Origin: Azohydromonas aeria
Lineage (GTDB): Bacteria > Pseudomonadota > Gammaproteobacteria > Burkholderiales > Burkholderiaceae_C
DNA: 64,000 nt
Direction: 5' to 3'
NCBI RefSeq assembly: GCF_009760915.1
Contig: NZ_VIDQ01000006.1
Span: forward strand, 62,001 to 126,000
Shown: positions 49,359 to 62,614 of the stretch, one piece after another
Layout of the letters: the number at the start of each line of letters is the position of its first letter
Numbering within the stretch: the first letter of the stretch is position 1
Translations under genes and position numbers: made by a program
Notes under the pieces: generated by a model
The model's input: only the letters and a program-made list of their open reading frames with translations
Told to the model about the DNA's origin: nothing
Databases searched by the model: none

Positions 49359-50203
49359 CGCCGCAACAGTACGTGCAGGACAAGGCGGCGGCCAGCGGCT
49401 CCTCCTTCTATTACGCCTTCCGCTTCCTGCCGCCGGCGCGGCGCGAGGCCATCACCGCGTTCTACGCCTTCTGCCGCGAGGTGGACGATGTGGTGGACGA
49501 GGCGCACGACCCGGGCGTGGCCGCCACCAAGCTGGCCTGGTGGCGCCAGGAGGTGGGCTCGGCCTTCACCGGCAAGCCCAGCCACCCGGTGATGCAGGCG
49601 CTCATGCCGCACGTGGCCGACTACGGCATCGAGCCACGCCAGCTGCTGGCCGTGATCGAGGGCTGCGAGATGGACCTGCAGCAGACGCGCTACCTCGACT
49701 TCCCCGCGCTGCAGCGCTATTGCCACCTGGTGGCCGGCATCGTGGGCGAGGTGGCGGCGGGCATCTTCGGCCGCACCCAGGACAAGACGCTGCAGTACGC
49801 GCACACGCTGGGGCTGGCCATGCAGCTCACCAACATCATCCGCGACGTCGGCGAGGACGCGCGGCGCGGGCGCATCTACCTGCCGGTGAGCGAGCTGCAG
49901 CGCTTCGACGTCAAGGCGCACGAGCTGCTCAAGCGCGAGGCGCCCTGGGGCTACAGCGAGCGCTTCACGGCGCTCATGCGCTTCCAGGCCGAGCGCGCGC
50001 ACCGCCTCTACGACGAGGCCCTGGCGCTGCTGCCCGACGCCGACCGGCGCACGCAGCGGCCCGGGCTGATGATGGCCGAGATCTACCGCACGCTGCTGCG
50101 CGAGATCGAGGCGGCGGATTTCCAGGTGCTGCACCAGCGCATCTCGCTGACGCCGCTGCGCAAGGTCTGGATCGCCATGCGCACCAACTGGCAGGCGCGC
50201 TGA
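49355..50203 (+). CDS. hpnD: Presqualene diphosphate synthase HpnD
   Basis: HpnD condenses two farnesyl diphosphates to presqualene diphosphate. The 282-residue protein has FYAFCREVDDVVDE (first Asp-rich motif, DDxxDE) and TNIIRDVGEDARRGR (second motif, DxxED). The N-terminus MTPQQYVQDKAAASGSSFYYAF is family-like. The gene overlaps hpnC by 4 bp and hpnE by 1 bp (TGATG), so the three are translationally coupled. Confidence 0.95.
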   Translation: MTPQQYVQDKAAASGSSFYYAFRFLPPARREAITAFYAFCREVDDVVDEAHDPGVAATKLAWWRQEVGSAFTGKPSHPVMQALMPHVADYGIEPRQLLAVIEGCEMDLQQTRYLDFPALQRYCHLVAGIVGEVAAGIFGRTQDKTLQYAHTLGLAMQLTNIIRDVGEDARRGRIYLPVSELQRFDVKAHELLKREAPWGYSERFTALMRFQAERAHRLYDEALALLPDADRRTQRPGLMMAEIYRTLLREIEAADFQVLHQRISLTPLRKVWIAMRTNWQAR

Positions 50204-51522
50204 TGGCGGCGCCCTCGCCGGCCCGCGCCGCGGCGCGGCCGCTGGACATGGCCGTCGTCGGCGGCGGCTGGGCCGGCCTGGCGGCGGCGGTGGAGGCGGT
50301 GTCCCGGGGGCATCGCGTCACGCTGTTCGAGATGGCGCCGCGCCTGGGCGGGCGCGCCCGCGCCCTGCCCGACGGCGTGCTCGACAACGGCCAGCACATC
50401 CTTATCGGCGCCTACCGGCAGACGCTGGCGCTGATGCGCCGCGTCGGCATCGAACCCGAGCAGGTGCTGCTGCGCCTGCCGCTGTCGCTGGTGACCCCCG
50501 ACGGGCGCGGCCTGCGCATGCCGCCAGGGCCGCCGCTGGCCACCTTCGGCTGGGCCGTGCTGCGCCGCCCGGGCTGGAGCGCGGGCGACCGGTTGCGGCT
50601 GCTGGGTGCCGCGCTGCGCTGGGCCGCGATGCGCTTTCGCTGCCCCGACGACTGGAGCGTGGCACGGCTGTGTCAGACATTGCCGCCGCGGGTGCGCGCC
50701 GAGCTGATCGACCCGCTGTGCGTGGCCGCGCTCAACACGCCGGCCGCGCAGGCCAGCGCCGCGGTGTTCCTGCGCGTGCTGCGCGACGCCCTCTTCGGCG
50801 GCGCCGGCGCGGCCGACCTGCTGCTGCCGCGCCGTCCGCTGTCCGAGCTGCTGCCCGAGCCCGCCGGCGCCTGGCTGCGCCGCCAGGGCGCGACCCTGCG
50901 CACCGCCACCCGGGTGCAGGCGCTGGTGCCCGCGGGAAACGCCTGGGAAGTGGACGGCGAGCGCTTCGACGCCGTGGTGCTGGCCGCCAGCGCCGCCGAG
51001 GCCGCGCGCCTGGCGCAGCCGCTGGCCCCGGCCTGGGCCGCGCAGGCCGCGGCGCTGCGCTACGAGCCCATCGTCACCGTGTACGTGGACAGCCCGGGCA
51101 GCCGCCTGGCGCTGCCGATGGTGCAGCTGCACGAGTCGGAACGCGCGCCGGCGCAGTTCGTGTTCGACCACGGCCCGCTCAGCGGCACGCCGGGCTGCTT
51201 CGCCGCCGTGATCAGCGGCGCCGCGCCCTGGACCGCGCGCGGGCTGCAGGCCACGGGCGAGGCGGTGCAGGTGCAGCTGCAGGAAGCGTTTCCGGCCGGC
51301 ACCTGGCAGCAGCCTCCGCAGGTGCGGCGCGTGGTGGCCGAGCGCCGCGCCACCTTTGCCTGCACGCCCGCGCTGCAGCGGCCGCCGGCGCAGATCGCGC
51401 CCGGACTCCGGGCGGCTGGCGACTACGTGCAGGGCCCGTATCCCGCCACGCTGGAAGGCGCGGTGCGTGCCGGCGTCGCTGCCGCACAGGCACTCGACGT
51501 CGGCGCGGACGGCCGGCCTTGA
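50203..51522 (+). CDS. hpnE: Hydroxysqualene dehydroxylase HpnE
   Basis: HpnE is the FAD-dependent enzyme that reduces hydroxysqualene to squalene. The 439-residue protein has an N-terminal Rossmann motif VVGGGWAGLAAAVEAVSRGH, the amino-oxidase block GGRARALPDGVLDNGQHILIGAY, and the C-terminal FAD signature LRAAGDYVQGPYPATLEGAVRAGVAAA. Third gene of hpnCDE; no squalene-hopene cyclase is present in the window, so the fate of squalene is not shown. Confidence 0.92.
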   Translation: MAAPSPARAAARPLDMAVVGGGWAGLAAAVEAVSRGHRVTLFEMAPRLGGRARALPDGVLDNGQHILIGAYRQTLALMRRVGIEPEQVLLRLPLSLVTPDGRGLRMPPGPPLATFGWAVLRRPGWSAGDRLRLLGAALRWAAMRFRCPDDWSVARLCQTLPPRVRAELIDPLCVAALNTPAAQASAAVFLRVLRDALFGGAGAADLLLPRRPLSELLPEPAGAWLRRQGATLRTATRVQALVPAGNAWEVDGERFDAVVLAASAAEAARLAQPLAPAWAAQAAALRYEPIVTVYVDSPGSRLALPMVQLHESERAPAQFVFDHGPLSGTPGCFAAVISGAAPWTARGLQATGEAVQVQLQEAFPAGTWQQPPQVRRVVAERRATFACTPALQRPPAQIAPGLRAAGDYVQGPYPATLEGAVRAGVAAAQALDVGADGRP

Positions 51523-51527
51523 GTCCC

Positions 51528-51551
51528 CGGCATGCCATCCGTGGCATGCCG
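51528..51551. terminator. Perfect inverted repeat after hpnE
   Basis: CGGCATGCCA/TGGCATGCCG, 10 bp stem with loop TCCG, starting 6 bp after the hpnE stop. It lacks a T tract, so the termination role is uncertain. Confidence 0.55.
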
Positions 51552-51599
51552 CACGCCCGGGACAACCCTGGGTTTCCATGTCAGCAAGCAAAGTGAAGT

Positions 51600-51622
51600 T
51601 TCGCGATGCAAAATATCGCGAA
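51600..51622 (+). promoter_or_regulatory. Palindromic operator upstream of the IclR regulator
   Basis: Perfect inverted repeat TTCGCGAT (51600-51607) and ATCGCGAA (51615-51622) with a 7-base AT-rich centre (GCAAAAT). It lies 19 bp before the chosen start and resembles autoregulatory IclR operators. Confidence 0.7.
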
Positions 51623-51641
51623 CCACAGGACAATCGCCGCC

Positions 51642-52418
51642 ATGCAGAAGAAGGAAACCCAGACGCCCACGATCCAGGTCCTGGAGCGCAGTTTCGCCCT
51701 GCTGGACGTGCTGGCCGCGCACCGCGATCCGGTGTCGCTCAAGGAGATCAGCGAGCGCACCGGGCTGCACCCGTCCACGGCGCACCGCATCCTCAACGAC
51801 CTGGCAGCCGGCCGCTTCGTGGACCGGCCCGAGGCCGGCAGCTACCGGCTGGGCATGCGGCTGCTGGAGCTGGGCAACCTGGTGAAGGCGCGGCTGGACG
51901 TGCGCGACGCGGCGCTGGGCCCGATGCGCGAGCTGCACCGGCTCACGCACCAGACCGTCAACCTGTCGGTGCGGCAAGGCGACGAGATCGTCTACATCGA
52001 GCGCACCTACAGCGAGCGCTCCGGGATGCAGGTGGTGCGCGCCGTGGGCGGCCGCGCGCCGCTGCACCTGACGTCCGTCGGCAAGCTGTTCCTGGCCCAT
52101 GACGAGCCGCAGCGCGTGCGTGCCTACGCCACCCGCACCGGGCTGGCCGGCCACACGCGCAACAGCATCACCGAGCTCGCGCGGCTGGAGCGCGAGCTCA
52201 GCAGCGTGCGCCAGCAGGGCGTGGCGCGCGACGACGAGGAGCTGGAGCTGGGCGTGCGCTGCATGGCCGCGGGCATCTACGACGACCAGAACCAGCTCGT
52301 GGCCGGACTGTCGCTGTCGGCGCCGGCCGACCGGCTGGAGGAAGGCTGGATCGAGCGCGTCAAGTCCACCGCCGCCGAGATCTCGCGGGCGCTGGGCCAG
52401 CACGGCGGCCAGGGCTGA
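51642..52418 (+). CDS. IclR family transcriptional regulator
   Basis: The 258-residue protein has the IclR N-terminal winged helix-turn-helix (QVLERSFALLDVLAAHRDPVSLKEISERTGLHPSTAHRILNDLAA, residues ~12-58) and the C-terminal effector-binding domain (VNLSVRQGDEIVYIERT, LTSVGKLFLA, LELGVRCMAAGIYDD). The ATG at 51642 is preferred because an in-frame upstream ATG (51606) lies inside the palindromic operator. The effector and targets are not evident; no catabolic operon adjoins it. Confidence 0.9.
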   Translation: MQKKETQTPTIQVLERSFALLDVLAAHRDPVSLKEISERTGLHPSTAHRILNDLAAGRFVDRPEAGSYRLGMRLLELGNLVKARLDVRDAALGPMRELHRLTHQTVNLSVRQGDEIVYIERTYSERSGMQVVRAVGGRAPLHLTSVGKLFLAHDEPQRVRAYATRTGLAGHTRNSITELARLERELSSVRQQGVARDDEELELGVRCMAAGIYDDQNQLVAGLSLSAPADRLEEGWIERVKSTAAEISRALGQHGGQG

Positions 52419-52449
52419 GGCCACGCTGCCACGCACATGTCACCCTGAA

Positions 52450-52487
52450 ATGCAAAAGGCCTGTCCCCTGGGACAGGCCTTTTGCAT
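52450..52487. terminator. Bidirectional terminator between the IclR gene and pbpG
   Basis: 17 bp perfect stem (ATGCAAAAGGCCTGTCC and its complement) with loop CCTG; A-rich and T-rich ends flank it on both strands, so it can terminate both convergent transcripts. Confidence 0.9.
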
Positions 52488-52531
52488 GGCGGACGTCCTG
52501 CCGGCCCGGCAGGCTCCTTGTTGCCCGCTGC

Positions 52532-53575
52532 TCAGCCGCCGGTATGGACCACTGCAGTGACACCAGCCGCCGTACCCTGCAGCAGCCACTTGCGCAGCCG
52601 CTCGGCGTCGCCGATGCGCGAATACTTACCGGCCGAGTCGAGCAGCACCATGATCAGCTTGCGCCCGGCCAGGTCGGCCTGCATCACCAGGCAGCGACCG
52701 GCTTCGGAGATGTAGCCGGTCTTCTGCAGCCCGATGTCCCAGCTGCCGCCGCGCACCAGGCCGTTGGTGTTGCGGAACGCCATCTGGCGGCTGCCGACGG
52801 CCACGATGTGCTCGGTGGAGGTCGAGAACTCGCGCAGCAGCTGGTTGCCGTGCGCGTACTTGACCAGCGCCGCCAGGTCGCGCGCGCTGGACTGGTTGCG
52901 GCTGGACAGCCCGGTGGGCTCGGCATAGTGGGTGTCGTTCATGCCCAGCTCGCGCGCCTTGCGGTTCATGGCGGCGACGAAGGCTTCCAGGCCTCCGGGG
53001 TAGTGGCGGCCGAGCGCATTGGCAGCCCGGTTCTCGGAGGCCATCAGCGCCAGGTGCAGCATGTCCTCGCGCGACAGCTGCGTGCCCACGGCCAGGCGCG
53101 AGCTGCTGTTCTTCTCGGTGTCGACGTCTTCAGAGGTGACGGTGAGCACCTCGTCCATCGGCAGCCTGGCCTCGGTCACCACCAGCGCCGTCATCAGCTT
53201 GGTGATGGAGGCGATCGGCAGCACGGCCTGCGGGTTCTTGCTGAACAGGACCTCGTTGGTGTCCTGGTCCATCACCAGCGCGACGCTGGACTTCAGGTCC
53301 AGCGGGTCGCTGGTGCCGTGCAGGCCGTAGATCTGGCCGAAGGACAGGCGCCCGGGCACCACGTCCTCCGCCGCGGCGCGGCGCGCCAGCACCGTGCGCA
53401 CCTTGCTTTTCTCGATCTTCGCCTCGACGCGCTTGACCTCGACCCGCGCCGCGGACTTGCGCACCGGTTTTCGGTTGGCCGCTTCGGACGTGTCGGGTTG
53501 CAGCAAGGCCACACCGACCAATACGGCCAGCGACCAACTCATGAGGCGGAGATTCTTCAGGCGACGCACGGTCAA
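52532..53575 (-). CDS. pbpG: D-alanyl-D-alanine endopeptidase (PBP7/PbpG type)
   Basis: The protein cleaves D,D-peptide crosslinks in the periplasm. The 347-residue precursor has an N-terminal signal/anchor (MSWSLAVLVGVALLQPD), a basic linker, and the peptidase S11 domain: active serine in SITK (Ser123-Lys126), SEN motif (Ser180, Asn182) and KTG (Lys285-Gly287). I keep the GTG start at 53575 because GGAAG lies at good distance; an ATG at 53542 is the alternative. The 128 bp upstream gap to leuA shows no hairpin. Confidence 0.92.
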   Translation of the reverse strand: MTVRRLKNLRLMSWSLAVLVGVALLQPDTSEAANRKPVRKSAARVEVKRVEAKIEKSKVRTVLARRAAAEDVVPGRLSFGQIYGLHGTSDPLDLKSSVALVMDQDTNEVLFSKNPQAVLPIASITKLMTALVVTEARLPMDEVLTVTSEDVDTEKNSSSRLAVGTQLSREDMLHLALMASENRAANALGRHYPGGLEAFVAAMNRKARELGMNDTHYAEPTGLSSRNQSSARDLAALVKYAHGNQLLREFSTSTEHIVAVGSRQMAFRNTNGLVRGGSWDIGLQKTGYISEAGRCLVMQADLAGRKLIMVLLDSAGKYSRIGDAERLRKWLLQGTAAGVTAVVHTGG

Positions 53576-53703
53576 GCTTCCGGACTGCGGGGGCAGCAGA
53601 GTGTAGTTGAGGGCAAAAACATAGGCAATATCAAAAACTTAGAGCAACTTCCTCAAGTTTGACTTGCACATGCTCGGTCCCTGCGGGCCAACCGCACCCC
53701 TTG

Positions 53704-55245
<1,542 letters not shown>

Positions 55246-55258
55246 GGCCTTGTCTCCT

Positions 55259-57119
<1,861 letters not shown>

Positions 57120-57125
57120 CGGTCC

Positions 57126-57131
57126 AATATA
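57126..57131 (-). promoter_or_regulatory. TATATT -10-like hexamer of the leu operon
   Basis: On the minus strand TATATT lies six bases before the leader ATG. I cannot identify a -35 box at 16-18 bp. AT content here is clearly higher than in flanks. Confidence 0.5.
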
Positions 57132-57222
57132 GCACGCCCCTTGGAGGGCCCCCGCAATGGGGTTGCCCATGGCAGCCATGGCGTGCACGAGTGCGCGCGG
57201 CGAGGGCATGCCAAGCATCCTT

Positions 57223-58065
57223 TCAGCGGTGCAGCCCCGCCTCGTCGGGCTCGTCGGTGGAGGTGGCGATCACGCTCACCGGGCGGCCCTTGCTGCGCTT
57301 GTAGGCGAACACCGCGTAGCCCGAGAAGCCGTACACCACGAACAACGCGAACAGCACCATCGGCGGATGGATGTTGATCACCGCGATGCCCAGCGCGATG
57401 GCCACGATCACGATGAAGGGCACCGTGCGCTTGAAGCTCACGTCCTTGAAGCTGTAGAAGGGCACGTTGGTCACCATGGTCAGCCCCGCGTACAGCGTCA
57501 GGGCAAAGGTGGTCCAGCGCAGCCAGTCCACGCTCCAGGCATCGCGCCAGCCGGCCGAGTCCATGACCCAGATGAAGCCGATGATCAGCGCCGCCGCCGC
57601 CGGGCTGGGCAGGCCCTGGAAGAAGCGCTTGTCCACCACGCCGATGTTGGTGTTGAAGCGCGCCAGCCGCAGCGCCGCGCCCGAGCAGTACACGAAGGCG
57701 GCGATCCAGCCCAGCTTGCCCAGGCCCTGCAGCGCCCACTCGTAGGCGATGAGCGCCGGCGCTGCGCCGAAGCTCACCATGTCGGAGAGGCTGTCCATCT
57801 GCTCGCCGAAGGCGCTTTGCGTGTTGGTCATGCGCGCCACGCGGCCGTCCAGGCTGTCGAGCACCGCGGCGCAGAAGATGCCGATGGCGGCCTGCTCGAA
57901 GCGCCCGTCCATGGCCATCACCACGGCGTAGAAGCCGCCGAACAGCGCGGCCAGCGTGAACAGGTTGGGCAGGATGTAGATGCCCTTGCGGCGCGGGCGC
58001 GGCGGCTCGGGCGCCTCGAGGTCGTCGGCCTCGCGTTCGGCGCGGTCGGGAGTGGCGTCGCTCAT
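57223..58065 (-). CDS. pssA: CDP-diacylglycerol-serine O-phosphatidyltransferase
   Basis: PssA makes phosphatidylserine, precursor of phosphatidylethanolamine. The 280-residue protein has the CDP-alcohol phosphatidyltransferase motif DSLDGRVARMTNTQSAFGEQMDSLSD (D-G-x2-A-R...G-x3-D-x3-D) and about eight hydrophobic segments. A charged N-terminal tail (RAEREADDLEAPEPPRPRRKG) precedes the first helix. Start at 58065 (MSDATPDRAE). It lies between ilvC and leuA, the normal Burkholderiales position, but downstream of a terminator. Confidence 0.95.
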   Translation of the reverse strand: MSDATPDRAEREADDLEAPEPPRPRRKGIYILPNLFTLAALFGGFYAVVMAMDGRFEQAAIGIFCAAVLDSLDGRVARMTNTQSAFGEQMDSLSDMVSFGAAPALIAYEWALQGLGKLGWIAAFVYCSGAALRLARFNTNIGVVDKRFFQGLPSPAAAALIIGFIWVMDSAGWRDAWSVDWLRWTTFALTLYAGLTMVTNVPFYSFKDVSFKRTVPFIVIVAIALGIAVINIHPPMVLFALFVVYGFSGYAVFAYKRSKGRPVSVIATSTDEPDEAGLHR

Positions 58066-58134
58066 GCAGCGCGAACGCGGCCTCGGGGGCCGCGCCTGGG
58101 GGGTCGATTTTTCATGCGCGGGAGGATAACCGAA

Positions 58135-58162
58135 CGAAAAAAGCCGCCCGAGGGCGGCTTTC
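58135..58162 (-). terminator. Intrinsic terminator after ilvC
   Basis: AAGCCGCCC/GGGCGGCTT with a two- to three-base loop, followed on the minus strand by TTTTTTCG; 24 bp after the ilvC stop. It separates ilvBHC from pssA. Confidence 0.85.
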
Positions 58163-58185
58163 ACGAAGTGAAACGGCAAGCCGGA

Positions 58186-59214
<1,029 letters not shown>

Positions 59215-59365
59215 CTAGGTGGGGTTCTTGAAGGCGTGAAGGGCGAGAGGTGAAGCGTGCGAAACGCCGGAACAGCAAGGTACGGAAAAGCGCCCTGGGG
59301 CGCCTTGCCGCTCACCCTTCACTCTTCACGCTTCACGAGAGGAAATGGCTCGAAGGCGCGCGTGC

Positions 59366-59857
59366 TCAGACGCGCAGGATGCGCTCGCCGCGGCCGATGC
59401 CGCTGGCGCCGGTGCGCACCGTCTCCAGGATGGCGGCGCGGTCCAGCGCCTGCAGGAAGGCGTCGAGCTTGCTGCCGTCGCCGGTGAGCTCCACGGTGTA
59501 GCTCTTGTCCGTGACGTCCACGATGTGGCCGCGGAAGATGTCGGCGGTGCGCTTGATCTCCTCGCGCTCCTTGCCCACGGCGCGCACCTTCACCAGCATG
59601 AGCTCGCGCTCGATGAAGCTGCCTTCCGTGAGGTCCACCACCTTCACCACCTCGATGAGGCGGTTCAGGTGCTTCGTGATCTGCTCGATGACCTCGTCGC
59701 TGCCCGTGGTCACGATGGTCATGCGCGAGAGCGAGGCGTCCTCGGTGGGCGCGACGGTGAGGCTCTCGATGTTGTAGCCGCGCGCCGAGAACAGCGCGAC
59801 GACGCGCGAGAGGGCGCCGGGCTCGTTTTCCAGCAGCAGCGCGATGATGTGCTTCAT
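59366..59857 (-). CDS. ilvH: Acetolactate synthase small (regulatory) subunit
   Basis: The 163-residue protein has the ACT domain (IIALLLENEPGALSRVVALFSARGYNIESLTVAPTEDASLSRMTIV) that binds valine for feedback control and a C-terminal domain (IFRGHIVDVTDKSYTVELTG). AAGGA precedes the start at 59857; the frame is open through the upstream gene but only this part is family-like. Lies 167 bp after ilvB. Confidence 0.97.
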   Translation of the reverse strand: MKHIIALLLENEPGALSRVVALFSARGYNIESLTVAPTEDASLSRMTIVTTGSDEVIEQITKHLNRLIEVVKVVDLTEGSFIERELMLVKVRAVGKEREEIKRTADIFRGHIVDVTDKSYTVELTGDGSKLDAFLQALDRAAILETVRTGASGIGRGERILRV

Positions 59858-60024
59858 AAGTTCGTCCTTCAGGGCTCTTGGGCGCCGGCGGCGGTAACCG
59901 CCGGGCCGTGGCCCCGTGTGCGAAGTCAACGGGGAAATGAATGCGAGCCGCCCGGCACACCGGCACCCGGGCAGGACGCGGTAACGCCCTGCCCCGTGCC
60001 GGCCGCCGGCCGGCTTCGCGAGCT

Positions 60025-61833
60025 TTACAGGTCTTCGGAGCCCAGCAGCATCTCGCTGATGCCCTTGCCCGCCTTGACCATCGGCCAGACGTTCTCGGTC
60101 GGGTCGGTGCGCACGTCCAGGAACACGGTGCGGTCCTTGAGGCGGATGGCTTCGCGCAGCGCGGGCTCCACGTCGGCCGGGCTCTCGATCTTCAGGCCGA
60201 CGTGGCCGTAGGCCTCGGCGAGCTTGACGAAGTCGGGCAGCGCGTCCATGTAGCTGTGCGAGTAGCGGCCCTCGTAGTCGAGCTCCTGCCACTGCCGCAC
60301 CATGCCCAGGTAGCGGTTGTTGAGCGAGATGACCTTGACCGGCGTCTTGTACTGCTGGCAGGTCGAGAGCTCCTGGATGCACATCTGGATCGAGCCCTCG
60401 CCCGTGATGCAGAACACGTCGCTCTCGGGCTTGGCCAGCTTGATGCCCATGGCGTAGGGCAGGCCCACGCCCATGGTGCCCAGGCCGCCGGAGTTGATCC
60501 AGCGCCGCGGCTCCTCGAAGCCGTAGAACTGCGCGGCGAACATCTGATGCTGGCCGACGTCGGAGGTGATGTAGGTGTCGCGCCCGCGGGTGAGCTCGGC
60601 GAGCTTCTGCACCACGTACTGCGGCTTGATGACCTCGGAGCTGTTCTTGTAGGCCAGGCACTCGCGCTGGCGCCAGCTGTTGACCTGGCTCCACCACTGC
60701 GCCAGCGCCTGCTGGTCCGGGCGCTGCTGGGCTTCGCGGATCTGGCTGATGAGCTCCTGCAGCACCTCCTTGACGTCGCCGACGATGGGGATGTCCACCT
60801 TGACGCGCTTGGAGATCGAGGACGGGTCGATGTCCACGTGGATGATCTTGCGCTCCACCTGCGCGAAGTGCGCCGGGTTGCCGATCACGCGGTCGTCGAA
60901 GCGCGCGCCCACGGCCAGCAGCACGTCGCAGTGCTGCATGGTCATGTTGGCCTCGTAGGTGCCGTGCATGCCCAGCATGCCCAGGAACTTGGGGTCGCTC
61001 GCGGGAATCGCGCCCAGGCCCATGAGCGTGTTGGTGCAGGGATAGCCCAGCAGGTCGGCGAGCTCGCGCAGTTCGGCCGCCGCGTCGGCCAGCACCACGC
61101 CGCCGCCGCTGTAGATGTAGGGACGCCTGGCCTGCAGCAGCAGCTGCACCGCCTTGCGGATCTGGCCGCCGTGGCCCTTGCGCACCGGGTTGTAGGAGCG
61201 CATCTCGACCTTGTCGGGATAGCTGAACGGCGCGGTCTTGAGCGAGACGTCCTTGGGCACGTCCACCACCACCGGACCGGGCCGGCCGGTGCGCGCGATG
61301 TGGAACGCCTTCTTCAGCGTCAAAGCCAGGTCGCGCACGTCCTTGACCAGGAAGTTGTGCTTGACCACCGGGCGCGTGATGCCCACGGTGTCGCACTCCT
61401 GGAAGGCGTCCAGGCCGATGGCGGCGGTGGGCACCTGGCCGGTGATGATCACCATCGGGATCGAGTCCATGTAGGCCGTGGCAATGCCGGTGACGGCATT
61501 GGTCACGCCCGGACCCGAGGTCACCAGCGCCACGCCCACGTCGCCGGTGGCGCGCGCATAGCCGTCGGCCGCGTGCACGGCCGCCTGCTCGTGGCGCACC
61601 AGCACGTGCTGGATGGTGTCCTGCTTGTACAGCGCGTCGTAGATGTAGAGCACCGAGCCGCCGGGGTAGCCCCAGAGGTACTTGACCCCTTCGGCCTGCA
61701 GGCAGCGAACGAGGATTTCGGAGCCGTTGAGCTCGGCGTTGGGAGATTGCGGTTGGGCCCGGAGGGCACCCTTGACTTCCGCGGCAGACATGTCCATGAA
61801 GAACCTTTGCGATTTTCTCTGACGAAAAACCAT
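60025..61833 (-). CDS. ilvB: Acetolactate synthase large (catalytic) subunit
   Basis: This ThDP/FAD enzyme makes acetolactate in branched-chain amino acid synthesis. The 602-residue protein has LWGYPGGSVLYIYDALY, the catalytic Glu in VLVRHEQAAVHAADGYARATG, GVALVTSGPGVTNAVTG, GARFDDRVIG and the ThDP-binding GEGSIQMCIQELST...NNRYLGMVRQWQ. The strong site AGGAGG lies seven bases before ATG 61833, so the slightly extended N-terminus (MVFRQRKSQRFFMDM) is accepted; 61797 is the alternative. First gene of ilvB-ilvH-ilvC. Confidence 0.96.
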   Translation of the reverse strand: MVFRQRKSQRFFMDMSAAEVKGALRAQPQSPNAELNGSEILVRCLQAEGVKYLWGYPGGSVLYIYDALYKQDTIQHVLVRHEQAAVHAADGYARATGDVGVALVTSGPGVTNAVTGIATAYMDSIPMVIITGQVPTAAIGLDAFQECDTVGITRPVVKHNFLVKDVRDLALTLKKAFHIARTGRPGPVVVDVPKDVSLKTAPFSYPDKVEMRSYNPVRKGHGGQIRKAVQLLLQARRPYIYSGGGVVLADAAAELRELADLLGYPCTNTLMGLGAIPASDPKFLGMLGMHGTYEANMTMQHCDVLLAVGARFDDRVIGNPAHFAQVERKIIHVDIDPSSISKRVKVDIPIVGDVKEVLQELISQIREAQQRPDQQALAQWWSQVNSWRQRECLAYKNSSEVIKPQYVVQKLAELTRGRDTYITSDVGQHQMFAAQFYGFEEPRRWINSGGLGTMGVGLPYAMGIKLAKPESDVFCITGEGSIQMCIQELSTCQQYKTPVKVISLNNRYLGMVRQWQELDYEGRYSHSYMDALPDFVKLAEAYGHVGLKIESPADVEPALREAIRLKDRTVFLDVRTDPTENVWPMVKAGKGISEMLLGSEDL

Positions 61834-62047
61834 CGGTGTCCCTCCTCGCGCCTTCGTGGGGCGGATTCGGAACCTGCGCGGTCAAAAACGAGACACCCGG
61901 GATCGGGCGGCGGCTTGAGACCAAGATAGCGTTGTGCGAACCCGTGATTATGGCATCACCGCTGCGTCAGGGTCTTGACGGGCGGCTCAAGGCCGTGACG
62001 CGCCGGGCATAATCGCGCGCGTTTTGCCGCCGCCGGCCCCTCCAGTC

Positions 62048-62614
62048 TTGGCCTCCGACAAAGAACTTTCCGACTTCCTCGCCAGCATCGAGAAGCGCGC
62101 CTTCAAGCGCACCGCCTACACCGTCCGCGACGACGATGCAGCGCTCGACATCGTGCAGGACGCCATGATCCGGCTGGCGGAGAAGTACGCGGACCGGCCC
62201 GCGGCGGAGCTGCCGCTGCTGTTCCAGCGCATCCTCTCCAACGCCACCATGGACTGGTTCCGCCGCCGCAAGGTGCGCTCGGCGGTGGAGTCGAACTTCT
62301 CCAACTTCGAGGGCAACGGCGGCGACGAGGACTTCGACCTGCTGGAGATGCTGGAGACGCAGGACGGCAGCCTGGGCGCCGAGGGCGCGGACGCCGAGGC
62401 CTCGCGCACGCAGATGCTGCAGGCCATCGAGCAGGAGGTGGCGCAGCTGCCCGCGCGTCAACGCGAAGCGTTTCTGTTGCGTTACTGGGAGGAGCTCGAT
62501 GTCGCCGAGACCGCGACGGTCATGGGCTGCTCCGAGGGCAGTGTCAAGACGCACTGCTCCCGGGCAGTACATGCGTTGGCCAAGGCTCTGCGTGCCAAGG
62601 GAATTGCGCCATGA
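62048..62614 (+). CDS. Sigma-70 family (ECF-like) RNA polymerase sigma factor
   Basis: The ~188-residue protein has region 2 (TVRDDDAALDIVQDAMIRLAEKY, with DWFRRRKVR) and region 4 (LPARQREAFLLRYWEELDVAETATVMGCSEGSVKTHCSRAVHALAKAL), with a short acidic linker and no region 3. The start is probably TTG 62048 (MASDKELSDF); another TTG at 62024 is in frame. A CATAAT box lies 35 bp upstream (62008-62013). Divergent from ilvB. Its stop overlaps the DUF3619 start (ATGA). Confidence 0.9.
   Translation: MASDKELSDFLASIEKRAFKRTAYTVRDDDAALDIVQDAMIRLAEKYADRPAAELPLLFQRILSNATMDWFRRRKVRSAVESNFSNFEGNGGDEDFDLLEMLETQDGSLGAEGADAEASRTQMLQAIEQEVAQLPARQREAFLLRYWEELDVAETATVMGCSEGSVKTHCSRAVHALAKALRAKGIAP

Noticed and set aside
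61975-62013. TTGACG (61975-61980) and CATAAT (62008-62013) as a sigma-70 promoter for the sigma gene
   Set aside because: The spacing of 27 bp is too long; only the CATAAT box is retained as a weak -10 candidate.
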